DNA of 64,000 bases from Rhodophyticola sp017644125. Lineage in GTDB: Bacteria > Pseudomonadota > Alphaproteobacteria > Rhodobacterales > Rhodobacteraceae. The translations under genes and the position numbers were made by a program. This document shows, piece after piece, positions 15,423-23,631 of this stretch (its first letter is position 1; every line of letters starts with the position of its first letter). Location of the stretch: assembly GCF_042140125.1 (NCBI RefSeq), contig NZ_CP159473.1; one strand, given 5' to 3'. The notes beneath the pieces are model-generated. The model was not told the origin of the DNA. It did not search any database and saw only the letters and a program-made list of their open reading frames with translations.

Positions 15423-16319
15423 ATGCGGCTGACATGTCCCAATTGCAGCGCACGATACGAGGTTGACGACGACATGATCCCGGCCGACGGCCGGGACGTG
15501 CAATGCTCCAACTGCTCGACAACCTGGTTCCAGCCCGGCCCGCGGACTGCGGCTTCTGCTTCCGAGAGCGAGCCTGAGGCACCACATACAGGCGAAGCAT
15601 CGCTGCCGCCCGAAGAGACCGAAACAGATGAGCCCGCCGAGCCCGAGACGGCGGAGGCGCCGGTCGAGCCGGAGGTCGAGCGCGCGCAGGACGGCGGCGA
15701 AAACGACCACGACGCGCCGGAAGAGACCGATACATCGGCGCAGCCCCGCACCCGCCGCGATCTGGACCCGGCCCTGCGCGACCTGCTGCGCGAGGAAGCC
15801 GAGCGCGAAGCGCGCCTGCGGCAGGCTGCACAGGAAACCGTCGAAACCCAGGACGAGATGCCGCTGGACCAGCCGGCGCCGCCGGCAGGCCGGGGGCAAG
15901 CGGACCGCCGGATGCCGGATGCCGATGACAGCTTTGACGATGACGCGCTGGACGAGATGATCAGCTCCAGCGTGCATGACGGGCCGCGCCGCGATCTGTT
16001 GCCCGATATCGAAGAAATCAACTCGACCCTCAGGGCCACCAGCGACCGCAATGCCGGCGAGAGCGAGGCCAGCGATGTGGAAACGCTCGACGAGGCGCCG
16101 CGCCGACGCCGCGGGATCAGGCTTGGTTTTGGCCTCGTCCTGCTGATCGCGGCGGGGCTGGTGGCCGTCTACTCCAACGCAGTCCAGATCGCCGAGCGGC
16201 TGCCGCAGGCGAGCCCCGCGATACAGGCCTATGTAACCCAGGTGGACGAGGCGCGGTTCTGGCTGGATGGGCTCGCACAGGGCGTGTTGCAGCGCGAGGA
16301 TGCACAGGCCGCCGAGTAA
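15423..16319 (+). CDS. MJ0042-type zinc-ribbon protein with acidic linker and one membrane helix
   Basis: 298 residues. An N-terminal zinc ribbon has two CxxC pairs (CPNC and CSNC, within the first 35 residues). A long acidic, proline/glutamate-rich linker of about 170 residues follows, then a basic stop sequence RRRRG, one membrane helix at about 225-247, and a short external tail. The layout suggests a membrane-tethered cytoplasmic zinc-ribbon domain. The location opposite ftsEX is recurrent in Rhodobacteraceae, which hints at an envelope or division link, but the function is unknown. ATG 15423 is used; GTG 15417 two codons earlier is possible. Confidence 0.8.
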   Translation: MRLTCPNCSARYEVDDDMIPADGRDVQCSNCSTTWFQPGPRTAASASESEPEAPHTGEASLPPEETETDEPAEPETAEAPVEPEVERAQDGGENDHDAPEETDTSAQPRTRRDLDPALRDLLREEAEREARLRQAAQETVETQDEMPLDQPAPPAGRGQADRRMPDADDSFDDDALDEMISSSVHDGPRRDLLPDIEEINSTLRATSDRNAGESEASDVETLDEAPRRRRGIRLGFGLVLLIAAGLVAVYSNAVQIAERLPQASPAIQAYVTQVDEARFWLDGLAQGVLQREDAQAAE

Positions 16320-16325
16320 TCGGCG

Positions 16326-18971
16326 CTAGAACTGGTCCAGAAGCCGCCTCAGATACTCCAGTTCCACCTCGGGGCGGTCCTGTTCCGCAGAGCGGCGGCG
16401 GATCTCATCGAGCAATTCGCGCGCACGGCGGAAGGCTTCTTCGCGCTGCTCGAAACCCTCTTCCGACCCGAAGGCACCTGCATTCCCGGCCTGCCGCCCC
16501 AGCGGATCCTGCAGCGGCCTGTCCGGCGGCGCGGTACCGTCGGCCTGCCCCTGCCCCGGCTCTTCGGTGCCGCTTTCCTGCGCCAGCGCCCGGCCCAGTT
16601 CGCCCATGCCTTCACGCAGCGCCTCCATGGCCTCTGACTGGCTGTCGAGCGCGTCGGCCAGGTCGCCCCGGCCCAGCGCCTCGGCGGCCTCATCCATCGC
16701 GCGCTCCGCATCGTCAAGCGCCTGCCGGGCGGCCTCGCCGCCTTCGGTGCCCTCTCCGGGCAGGTCCAGGGCCTGTTCCTGCAACTGGCGGCGCAGATCC
16801 TCCTGCCGTTGGGCAAGGCTGCGTCCGTCGCCCTCGCCGCCCCGGCCCTCGCCCTGCTCGGTTCCAGGCTGCTGCCCGGGCTGGCCGCTTTGCGGGCCGC
16901 CCTGCCCGTCCTGAGCCTGTTCGCCGGGTTCGCCGTTCTGACCGCCCTGACCGGGTTGGCCCTGCTGGCCGGGCTGCCCCGGCCCCTGCTGGCTTTGCTG
17001 ACCCTGCGGGCCCTGCTGCGGGTTTGGCCGGCCCGGGTTGAACTGCTCCTGCAACTCCTGAAAACTGTCGTCGCTCAGGCTCTGCTGATCGCGCAGCGTA
17101 TCCTGCAGGTCCTGCATCGCCTGTTCCCCGGGGGTTTGCGGGCCGTCGCCCCCTTCCCCTTGGGTGATCTGCATATTCTCCATCATCTGGCGCAGCGCAT
17201 CCAGCATCTCCTGCGCCTCGGCCATCCGGCCCTGCTGCATCAACTCCTCGATTCGGCGCAGCATTTCGTTCAGATCGGCCATGGACATTTCCATGGTTTC
17301 GCCGCCATCGGGCTGATCTTCACCCGGCTGTGCGTTTTCCGCCAGTTGCTGCATGTAATCGTCCATCGCCTGCCGCAACTCATCCATCAACTGGGCGATT
17401 TCCTCGTCGCTCGCGCCCTGCCGCATCGCTTCGGCCAGCCGGTCCTGCGCGCGTCGCAGACGTTCCAGCGCATCGGCCAGATCGCCCTCCTCCAGCTCGA
17501 TGGCCGCGTTCCAAAGGATTTCCGCCACCTGATCGCGGGTCTCGACCGAGATGCTGTCCACCGCGGCTTCCAGCCGACGGATCGCCGTGCGAACCATCAG
17601 ATACGCCCCGTCATCGTCAAACGCCCCGTCCGGGCGGTGACTGATCGCGCGCAGGATCTGCGCCGCGCGGGGGGCGTTTTCGCGGGACCACAGGATATCG
17701 CGCCGCTGCTCGATGATCGCATTGGCCAGCGGGTCGAAGAACCGTCTTCCGGGCAAACGGTCGATCGTCTCGCGGATCGTGCCGATCTGTCCCGCGTCAT
17801 CGACCACGGTCAGCGTCAGGGTGACCGGCAGATTGGCGAAAGGATGCTGCGACAGATCCTCGACCAGCAGTTCCGAGAACTCCGCGCGCGACCCCGCGAA
17901 AGGCATCGGCAGGTCCAGAACCAGCGCTTCGCGGGGTTCGGGTTCGACCGCCAGACCAAACCGGCGGTCGGCCGCGTCCGCGTTCAGCATCAGCCGCGCC
18001 TGACCGGAAATGACCGCGTAATCATCTGTAGCGGTATAGGTGAACTGCATCTGGCCCGGTGGAATGCCGGTCATCTCGCCATCCAGAACAACCGCAGGCG
18101 GCTGATCGTGCAGCATGACGATCTGCCAGCTTCGCCCGTTCGTGCCTTCGACGGCGATCTCGCCCGAGCGTTCCAGTATCAGATCCTGCGCGGGCGCCGC
18201 CGTGTCGTTCGTCTCGCCGGCGGGGGGCGCCATCACGCTTTGGCGCAGCCTGAGCGCGCCGACCTCACCGTAAAACCGCATGGTGATCCGGGAACCGGCG
18301 GGCGCCTCGAACTCCTCCCGGGTTATATCATTGAGGTAGAGCGAGGGCAGCCCGGTATATAGCGGCGGCTCCACCCAGCCTTCCCAGCTTGGCCCGCTGA
18401 TGCTTGCCTCGCCCGCGCCGACAACCCCATCCCCCACATCCCCGACCCGCCAGATCGCCCCGAAGACGAGCGCCATGGCAAAGGCGGTGGCCGCGATGAA
18501 GCGCAGACCGTATGGATCGCGGTCGGAGATGCGCAGATCCGGCTCGGGCGCGCGGGCCGTGGCGGCGCGTATGGCCATGCGCGCCACATGGGCCTCCCAC
18601 ACCGCGCGGGAGGCCGGGTCGTCGCCGCCCACGGCGGGCGTGTCGATCAGCGCCGTGATCGGGCGCCCCGGAAGCGTCCGGTCCAGCCGGTCCAGCGCCG
18701 CCTCCCGCGTGGGCAGGCGGAACCCGCGCAAGCCCTTGACGGTGAACCAGATCAGACTTGCAAGGATCAGCACCAGCGCGACCCAGAGCACCTCCAGCGG
18801 CAATGCATCCGCCGCGCCGAAGGCGAAAACCGCGATCGCAAGCAGGAGGATCGTCCAGACCGGCCAGAAGGCGCGCACCGCGCGCTCGGCAAACATGCCG
18901 GCCCGGGTCAGCCTCAGGGGCCAGGCCAGACGCCGCAGAACGGCGTCGGTGGGGGGGATCTGATCCGTCAT
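16326..18971 (-). CDS. TIGR02302-family large membrane protein with Q/G-rich region
   Basis: 881 residues. Two membrane helices lie at about 35-80 and a third near 165-185, then a long soluble region of beta-type sequence (about 200-430). Helical segments rich in Met, Gln and Glu follow (about 480-620, DELRQAMDDYMQQLAE and MLDALRQMMENMQ), and then a collagen-like Gln/Gly/Pro region (about 655-730) made of QQG, GQP and GQN units. The C-terminus returns to charged helices ending in YLRRLLDQF. It fits the alphaproteobacterial family TIGR02302 (DUF4175), which has no established function. ATG 18971 follows GAAAGGGAAT. It lies 28 bases after lysA on the same strand. Confidence 0.85.
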   Translation of the reverse strand: MTDQIPPTDAVLRRLAWPLRLTRAGMFAERAVRAFWPVWTILLLAIAVFAFGAADALPLEVLWVALVLILASLIWFTVKGLRGFRLPTREAALDRLDRTLPGRPITALIDTPAVGGDDPASRAVWEAHVARMAIRAATARAPEPDLRISDRDPYGLRFIAATAFAMALVFGAIWRVGDVGDGVVGAGEASISGPSWEGWVEPPLYTGLPSLYLNDITREEFEAPAGSRITMRFYGEVGALRLRQSVMAPPAGETNDTAAPAQDLILERSGEIAVEGTNGRSWQIVMLHDQPPAVVLDGEMTGIPPGQMQFTYTATDDYAVISGQARLMLNADAADRRFGLAVEPEPREALVLDLPMPFAGSRAEFSELLVEDLSQHPFANLPVTLTLTVVDDAGQIGTIRETIDRLPGRRFFDPLANAIIEQRRDILWSRENAPRAAQILRAISHRPDGAFDDDGAYLMVRTAIRRLEAAVDSISVETRDQVAEILWNAAIELEEGDLADALERLRRAQDRLAEAMRQGASDEEIAQLMDELRQAMDDYMQQLAENAQPGEDQPDGGETMEMSMADLNEMLRRIEELMQQGRMAEAQEMLDALRQMMENMQITQGEGGDGPQTPGEQAMQDLQDTLRDQQSLSDDSFQELQEQFNPGRPNPQQGPQGQQSQQGPGQPGQQGQPGQGGQNGEPGEQAQDGQGGPQSGQPGQQPGTEQGEGRGGEGDGRSLAQRQEDLRRQLQEQALDLPGEGTEGGEAARQALDDAERAMDEAAEALGRGDLADALDSQSEAMEALREGMGELGRALAQESGTEEPGQGQADGTAPPDRPLQDPLGRQAGNAGAFGSEEGFEQREEAFRRARELLDEIRRRSAEQDRPEVELEYLRRLLDQF

Positions 18972-18999
18972 ATTCCCTTTCGGGGCGGCATTTCGGCCA

Positions 19000-20265
19000 T
19001 CATAGCCATTCCGGAACGATATCGCGATTGATGATCTCGTCAATTGCGGGTCTTGGGCGGATGACCGCAAAGTGATCGCCCTTCACCAGCACCTCGGGAA
19101 TGAGCGGGCGGGTGTTGTACTCACTGGACATCACCGCACCATAGGCCCCGGCCGACCGGAAAGCGACCATATCGCCCGCCGCGAGCGGCGGCATATCGCG
19201 TTGTTTCGTAAAGGTATCTCCGCTCTCGCAGACCGGACCGACGATGTCATACGGCGCCTGTTCGACGCCCGGCTCGGGTTCGGTGACCGGCACGATATCG
19301 TGATAGGCGTCGTACATGGCCGGGCGGATCAGATCGTTCATCGCGGCATCGAGGATCAGGAAATCGCGGCCTTCGCCCTGTTTCACATAGATCACGGCGG
19401 CGATCATGAGCCCCGCATTGCCCGAAATCAGGCGGCCCGGTTCGATTTCGACCTCGACACCCAGATCACCCACCGTGCGCTTGATCAGCGCGCCGTAATC
19501 CGTGGGCAGGGGCGGCGCCTCGTTGGAGCGCGCATAGGGAATGCCCAGGCCCCCGCCAAGGTCCAGACGTTTGATATCATGGCCATCTTCGCGGAGCCGA
19601 TGGGTCAGCTCGGCGACTTTCAGATAGGCGGCCTCGAACGGGGCGAGATCGGTGAGCTGACTGCCGATATGCACATCGATGCCGATGACCTGAATGCCGG
19701 GGGTCGATGCGGCACGCCCGTAGATCTCGCGCGCGCGCGCAATCGGGATGCCGAACTTGTTCTCGGACTTGCCGGTGGCGATCTTGGCATGGGTCTTCGC
19801 ATCGACATCCGGGTTCACCCGGATGGTGATCGGTACGGTTTTTCCCATGGAAACAGCGACTTGTCCAAGAAGCTTCAGTTCCGGTTCCGATTCCACATTG
19901 ACCTGCCGGACGCCGCCGCCAAGAGCCAGTTCCATCTCTGCCCGGGTTTTGCCCACGCCGGAAAAGACGATCCGGTCCCCCGGCACGCCCGCCGCCTTGG
20001 CCCGCAGGTATTCGCCGCCCGAAACCACGTCCATCCCCGCGCCGAGATCGGCCAGAAGCTTCAGGACCGCCTGATTGCTGTTGGATTTCATCGCGTAGCA
20101 GACGAGATTGGGAATGCCGTCCAGCGCCTCCTTGAAAAGCTGGTAATGCCGGGTCAGCGTCGCGGCTGAATAGACGTAAAACGGCGTCCCGACATCCGCC
20201 GCGATCCGCGGCAGGGGCACATCCTCGGCATGGAGAATGCCGTTGCGATAGAGGAAATGATCCAT
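19000..20265 (-). CDS. lysA: Diaminopimelate decarboxylase
   Basis: 421 residues, fold-type III PLP enzyme. It decarboxylates meso-diaminopimelate to lysine, the last step of lysine synthesis. PLP lysine K60 lies in CYAMKSNSN. The substrate and phosphate sites include VHIGSQ, GGGLGIPY, EPGRLISGNAG, and the dimer-contributed CESGD near residue 350. The length matches the family. In many relatives lysA follows argH and a tiny lipoprotein gene; here those two are at 35-36.5 kb, about 15 kb away. Confidence 0.96.
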   Translation of the reverse strand: MDHFLYRNGILHAEDVPLPRIAADVGTPFYVYSAATLTRHYQLFKEALDGIPNLVCYAMKSNSNQAVLKLLADLGAGMDVVSGGEYLRAKAAGVPGDRIVFSGVGKTRAEMELALGGGVRQVNVESEPELKLLGQVAVSMGKTVPITIRVNPDVDAKTHAKIATGKSENKFGIPIARAREIYGRAASTPGIQVIGIDVHIGSQLTDLAPFEAAYLKVAELTHRLREDGHDIKRLDLGGGLGIPYARSNEAPPLPTDYGALIKRTVGDLGVEVEIEPGRLISGNAGLMIAAVIYVKQGEGRDFLILDAAMNDLIRPAMYDAYHDIVPVTEPEPGVEQAPYDIVGPVCESGDTFTKQRDMPPLAAGDMVAFRSAGAYGAVMSSEYNTRPLIPEVLVKGDHFAVIRPRPAIDEIINRDIVPEWL

Positions 20266-20371
20266 ATTCAGCCTTTAAATCATACGTCTGGCGCAGGTAG
20301 CAGGTTGTGCGGGGATTTCAAAGCGGATCGACATGGCTATGATGCGCGGAAACAGGGAACAGGAGCCCCAG

Positions 20372-21346
20372 ATGGCGAAAACGGTGGTGATCGACGAACA
20401 TGGCGGGCCGGAGGTCTTCAAGCTGGTGGACCGTGAGGTGGGCGCCCCGGGGCCCGGCGAGGTGCGGATCAGACACGAAGCCTGTGGCCTCAATTTTATT
20501 GATGTCTATCAACGGACTGGCCTTTATCCGATGGAGTTGCCCCATGCGCTGGGCATGGAAGCGGCCGGTGTGATCGAGGCGGTCGGGGAGGGCGTGACCC
20601 ATCTGAAGGCGGGGGATCGGGCGGCCTATGCCGCGGCGCCGCCGGGCGCCTATGCCGAGGCCCGGGTGATGGGCGCGGCGCAGGTCTGCCCGCTGCCCGA
20701 TGGCATCTCCTTCGAGGAGGGGGCCGCGATGATGCTCAAAGGTCTGACAACACACTATCTTTTCCGCCGGACCACGCCGATCTCCAAGGGCGATACGGTG
20801 CTGTTTCATGCCGCGGCCGGGGGTGTGGGGCTGATCGCCTGCCAATGGGCGCGGTCCGAGGGGATCACGTTGATCGGCACCGCCGGAACGGATGAGAAAT
20901 GCGCGCTGGCGCTGGAACACGGCGCGGCGCATTGCATCAACTACCGGAGCGGCGATTGGGTGGCGCAAGTCAGGGATCTGACCGATGGCGCGGGCGTCGA
21001 CGTGGTGATGGACGCGGTCGGCGCCGACACGTTCGAAGGATCTCTCGACAGCCTCAAGCCCTTGGGAATGATGATTTCTTTCGGCAATGCCTCCGGCCCT
21101 GTCCCGCCGTTTTCGGTGGGTATTCTGGGTCAGAAGGGCTCTCTCAAGATCACCCGTCCGACGCTCTTCACCCATATCGCGGATCACGACACCTGTCAGC
21201 GGATGGCCGCGGACCTGTTCGGCAAAGTCACGTCCGGCGACGTGACATTGCGGATCGACCAGCGGTTCCCGCTGGAGGACGTGGCGGAGGCGCACCGGGT
21301 GCTGGAGGCCCGGAAAACGACGGGCTCGACGGTGCTGATCCCGTGA
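20372..21346 (+). CDS. NADPH:quinone oxidoreductase (zeta-crystallin type)
   Basis: 324 residues, zinc-free medium-chain dehydrogenase/reductase of the QorA type. Visible are the N-terminal GroES-like part (CGLNFIDVYQRTGLYP), the nucleotide site AAAGGVGLIACQWA and the C-terminal VLEARKTTGSTVLIP typical of quinone reductases. It should reduce quinones with NADPH in the cytoplasm; physiological substrate unknown. ATG 20372 follows AGGAGCCCCAG; the frame is open to 20333 but that part has no ribosome site. Confidence 0.9.
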   Translation: MAKTVVIDEHGGPEVFKLVDREVGAPGPGEVRIRHEACGLNFIDVYQRTGLYPMELPHALGMEAAGVIEAVGEGVTHLKAGDRAAYAAAPPGAYAEARVMGAAQVCPLPDGISFEEGAAMMLKGLTTHYLFRRTTPISKGDTVLFHAAAGGVGLIACQWARSEGITLIGTAGTDEKCALALEHGAAHCINYRSGDWVAQVRDLTDGAGVDVVMDAVGADTFEGSLDSLKPLGMMISFGNASGPVPPFSVGILGQKGSLKITRPTLFTHIADHDTCQRMAADLFGKVTSGDVTLRIDQRFPLEDVAEAHRVLEARKTTGSTVLIP

Positions 21347-21367
21347 CCCAGGTATAACAATGGTATA

Positions 21368-21685
21368 TCAATTCCGCGGGCGCGACCGCAGGAAGAGGTA
21401 GAGCGGCAGCCCGCAGCTGACCCCGATGCAATAGGTCGCGGGCACCGCCAGAAGGGAGAGGTAATCGCGCCGGGTTATCGCCTCCACCAGCACCCAGATC
21501 GTGAGGGTGACGGCGGCGATGGTCAGATCCCAGACCAGACCGGAGGTCGCGTCATTCACGTGCCAGGCGTCGATCATCGCCATGAGCGACCATGAATTGG
21601 CCATGAACCAGCTGATGAAGTAATACATCGGCCAGATCGTGCCGATGATCGCAAGGGCCAGATAGGTCATGCGCAGGATGGACAT
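21368..21685 (-). CDS. DUF2834-type membrane protein
   Basis: 105 residues with three membrane helices (about 5-28, 48-68 and 75-98). The motifs WPMYYFISWF, SGLVWDLTIAAVTLTIWV and the final PLYLFLRSR fit the DUF2834 family. ATG 21685 follows GGCGGAGGCCTGA. No function is known. It converges with the quinone reductase and diverges from ETF-QO. Confidence 0.75.
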   Translation of the reverse strand: MSILRMTYLALAIIGTIWPMYYFISWFMANSWSLMAMIDAWHVNDATSGLVWDLTIAAVTLTIWVLVEAITRRDYLSLLAVPATYCIGVSCGLPLYLFLRSRPRN

Positions 21686-21878
21686 TTCAGGCCTCCGCCG
21701 GGGTAAGATCCTGACCGTGGACATAGCGCGCCCGGCGTCCCGCGCCAACGGCCCGCTGCGGCATCCGTGATGCCGCGTCACGATTGACCCGCGACCTGCA
21801 GTCGCGCTACGCCTCCGCGAACTTGTTTTGCAAGCTATATGCAGTCGGAGGACATGCATATCGCCAAAGGGGAGCAAC
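21686..21878. other. Intergenic leader upstream of ETF-QO
   Basis: About 190 bases between the DUF2834 gene and the ribosome site of the ETF-QO leader. It should hold two divergent promoters. I see no repeat, hairpin terminator or further gene. Confidence 0.4.
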
Positions 21879-21914
21879 ATGGCCGAGATCGAACGCGAGT
21901 TCGATGGAGTATGA
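21879..21914 (+). other. Eleven-codon leader frame overlapping the ETF-QO start
   Basis: ATG 21879 is preceded by GGGGAG at 21869-21874 and encodes M-A-E-I-E-R-E-F-D-G-V before a TGA at 21912-21914. The first seven residues are what I recall as the normal N-terminus of Rhodobacteraceae ETF-QO (MxEIERExMEYD). Deleting one T of the TT at 21900-21901 would read E-R-E-S-M-E-Y-D and join the frames. Either the real start codon is frame-shifted in this strain or assembly, or the remnant now acts as a coupling leader. Confidence 0.6.
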
Positions 21915-23532
21915 CGTGGTGATCGTGGGGGCGGGGCCATCGGGCCTGTCGGCTGCGATACGGCTGAAGCAACTGGACGCCGATCTGTCCGTCGTGGTGC
22001 TGGAAAAAGGCTCCGAAGTGGGCGCGCATATCCTGTCGGGCGCGGTGCTCGACCCGGTGGGCCTCGATGCGCTGATCCCGGACTGGCGCGAGCGGGGTGC
22101 ACCCATCACCGTGCCGGTGCGCAAGGACAACTTCTACATGCTGGGCGAAGGCGGATCGATCCGCCTTCCCAATTTCATCATGCCGCGGCTGATGAACAAT
22201 CACGGCAACTATATCGTCTCGATGGGCAATGTGTGCCGCTGGATGGCGGAGCAGGCCGAAGAGCTTGGCGTGGAGATCTTCCCCGGCATGGCCTGTTCGG
22301 AACTGGTCTATGGCGAGAACGGCGAGGTCAGGGGCGTGGTCGCGGGCGAGTTCGGCAAGAACGCCGACGGCAGCCCGTCGGACGCCTATGAGCCGGGAAT
22401 GGAGCTGCACGGGAAATACGTTTTGCTGGGCGAGGGCGTGCGCGGCTCCCTGACCAAGGAGGTCATGGAGAAATACAACCTGAGCGAGGGGCGCGGGCCG
22501 CAGAAATTCGGCCTCGGGATGAAGGAAATCTGGGAGATCGACCCCGACAAGCACCGCGAAGGCACGGTCACCCATACGATGGGCTGGCCGCTGGGCAGGA
22601 ACGCGGGCGGCGGATCCTTCATCTACCACCTTGATAAAAATCAGGTTTATGTCGGCTTCGTCGTTCACCTGAACTACGAGAACCCCTATCTCCACCCCTA
22701 TATGGAGTTTCAGCGGTTCAAGCATCATCCGATGGTGGCCGAATTGCTGAGGGGCGGAAAGCGCGTGGCCTATGGCGCGCGGGCGATTTCCGAAGGCGGG
22801 TGGCAGTCGATGCCCAAGGCGACCTTCCCCGGCGGGGCCATTCTGGGCTGCGGCGTGGGTCTGGTGAATGTGCCGCGGATCAAGGGCAACCACAACGCCA
22901 TGCTGTCGGGCAAGGCGGCGGCGGAGGCGGCCTTCGCGGCGATCGGCGCCGGGCGTGGCAGCGACGAGCTGGACGCCTATGAGACGGAACTGCGCACCGG
23001 GCCGATTGCGAAGGATCTGAAACGGGTCCGGAACGTGAAGCCGCTCTGGTCTCATTACGGGCTGGCCGGCGGGCTGGTTCTGGGCGGCATGGACATGTGG
23101 ACCGCGAACATCACCGGTGTCACGCTTTTCGGCACCATGAAGCACCACAGGAACGACGCCGAGCACACCGGCAAGGCCAAGGACTTCCAGCCCATCGACT
23201 ACCCGAAACCCGATGGCGTCCTGTCCTTCGACCGGCTGACCAATGTCAGCTTCTCGATGACAAATCACGAGGAAAGCCAGCCCGCGCATCTGCAGCTCAA
23301 GGATCCGAGCATTCCGATACAGGTGAACCTGCCGGAATATGCCGAGCCCGCGCAGCGCTATTGCCCGGCCGGGGTGTACGAGGTGGTGGAGGAGGACGGC
23401 AAGGCGCCGCGCTTCGTGATCAACTTCCAGAACTGCGTGCATTGCAAGACCTGCGACATCAAGGATCCGTCGCAGAACATCCACTGGACCGTGCCGCAGG
23501 GGGGCGACGGCCCGAATTACCCCAATATGTGA
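21904..23532 (+). CDS. Electron transfer flavoprotein-ubiquinone oxidoreductase
   Basis: 542 residues in the surviving frame. ETF-QO passes electrons from ETF (fatty-acid and amino-acid dehydrogenases) to ubiquinone at the inner membrane. An FAD-binding GAGPSG lies at residues 9-14 and ILSGAVLDP and NCVHCKTCDIKDP are characteristic. The 4Fe-4S ligands are the cysteine of YCPAGVYE and the three of CVHCKTC near the C-terminus. The start shown (ATG 21904, MEYDVVIVG) has no ribosome site of its own; a good one serves the overlapping leader frame at 21879, offset by one base. The catalytic body is intact. Confidence 0.93.
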   Translation: MEYDVVIVGAGPSGLSAAIRLKQLDADLSVVVLEKGSEVGAHILSGAVLDPVGLDALIPDWRERGAPITVPVRKDNFYMLGEGGSIRLPNFIMPRLMNNHGNYIVSMGNVCRWMAEQAEELGVEIFPGMACSELVYGENGEVRGVVAGEFGKNADGSPSDAYEPGMELHGKYVLLGEGVRGSLTKEVMEKYNLSEGRGPQKFGLGMKEIWEIDPDKHREGTVTHTMGWPLGRNAGGGSFIYHLDKNQVYVGFVVHLNYENPYLHPYMEFQRFKHHPMVAELLRGGKRVAYGARAISEGGWQSMPKATFPGGAILGCGVGLVNVPRIKGNHNAMLSGKAAAEAAFAAIGAGRGSDELDAYETELRTGPIAKDLKRVRNVKPLWSHYGLAGGLVLGGMDMWTANITGVTLFGTMKHHRNDAEHTGKAKDFQPIDYPKPDGVLSFDRLTNVSFSMTNHEESQPAHLQLKDPSIPIQVNLPEYAEPAQRYCPAGVYEVVEEDGKAPRFVINFQNCVHCKTCDIKDPSQNIHWTVPQGGDGPNYPNM

Positions 23533-23631
23533 TCACTTCCCCATCAGGCGCGGGCCATCGCGGGCCCGCGCGCATTGCCTATCGCGGCGCCCGTGCCTAG
23601 TGTCTGCACCAGTTCTGAATGGGAGAGCCCG

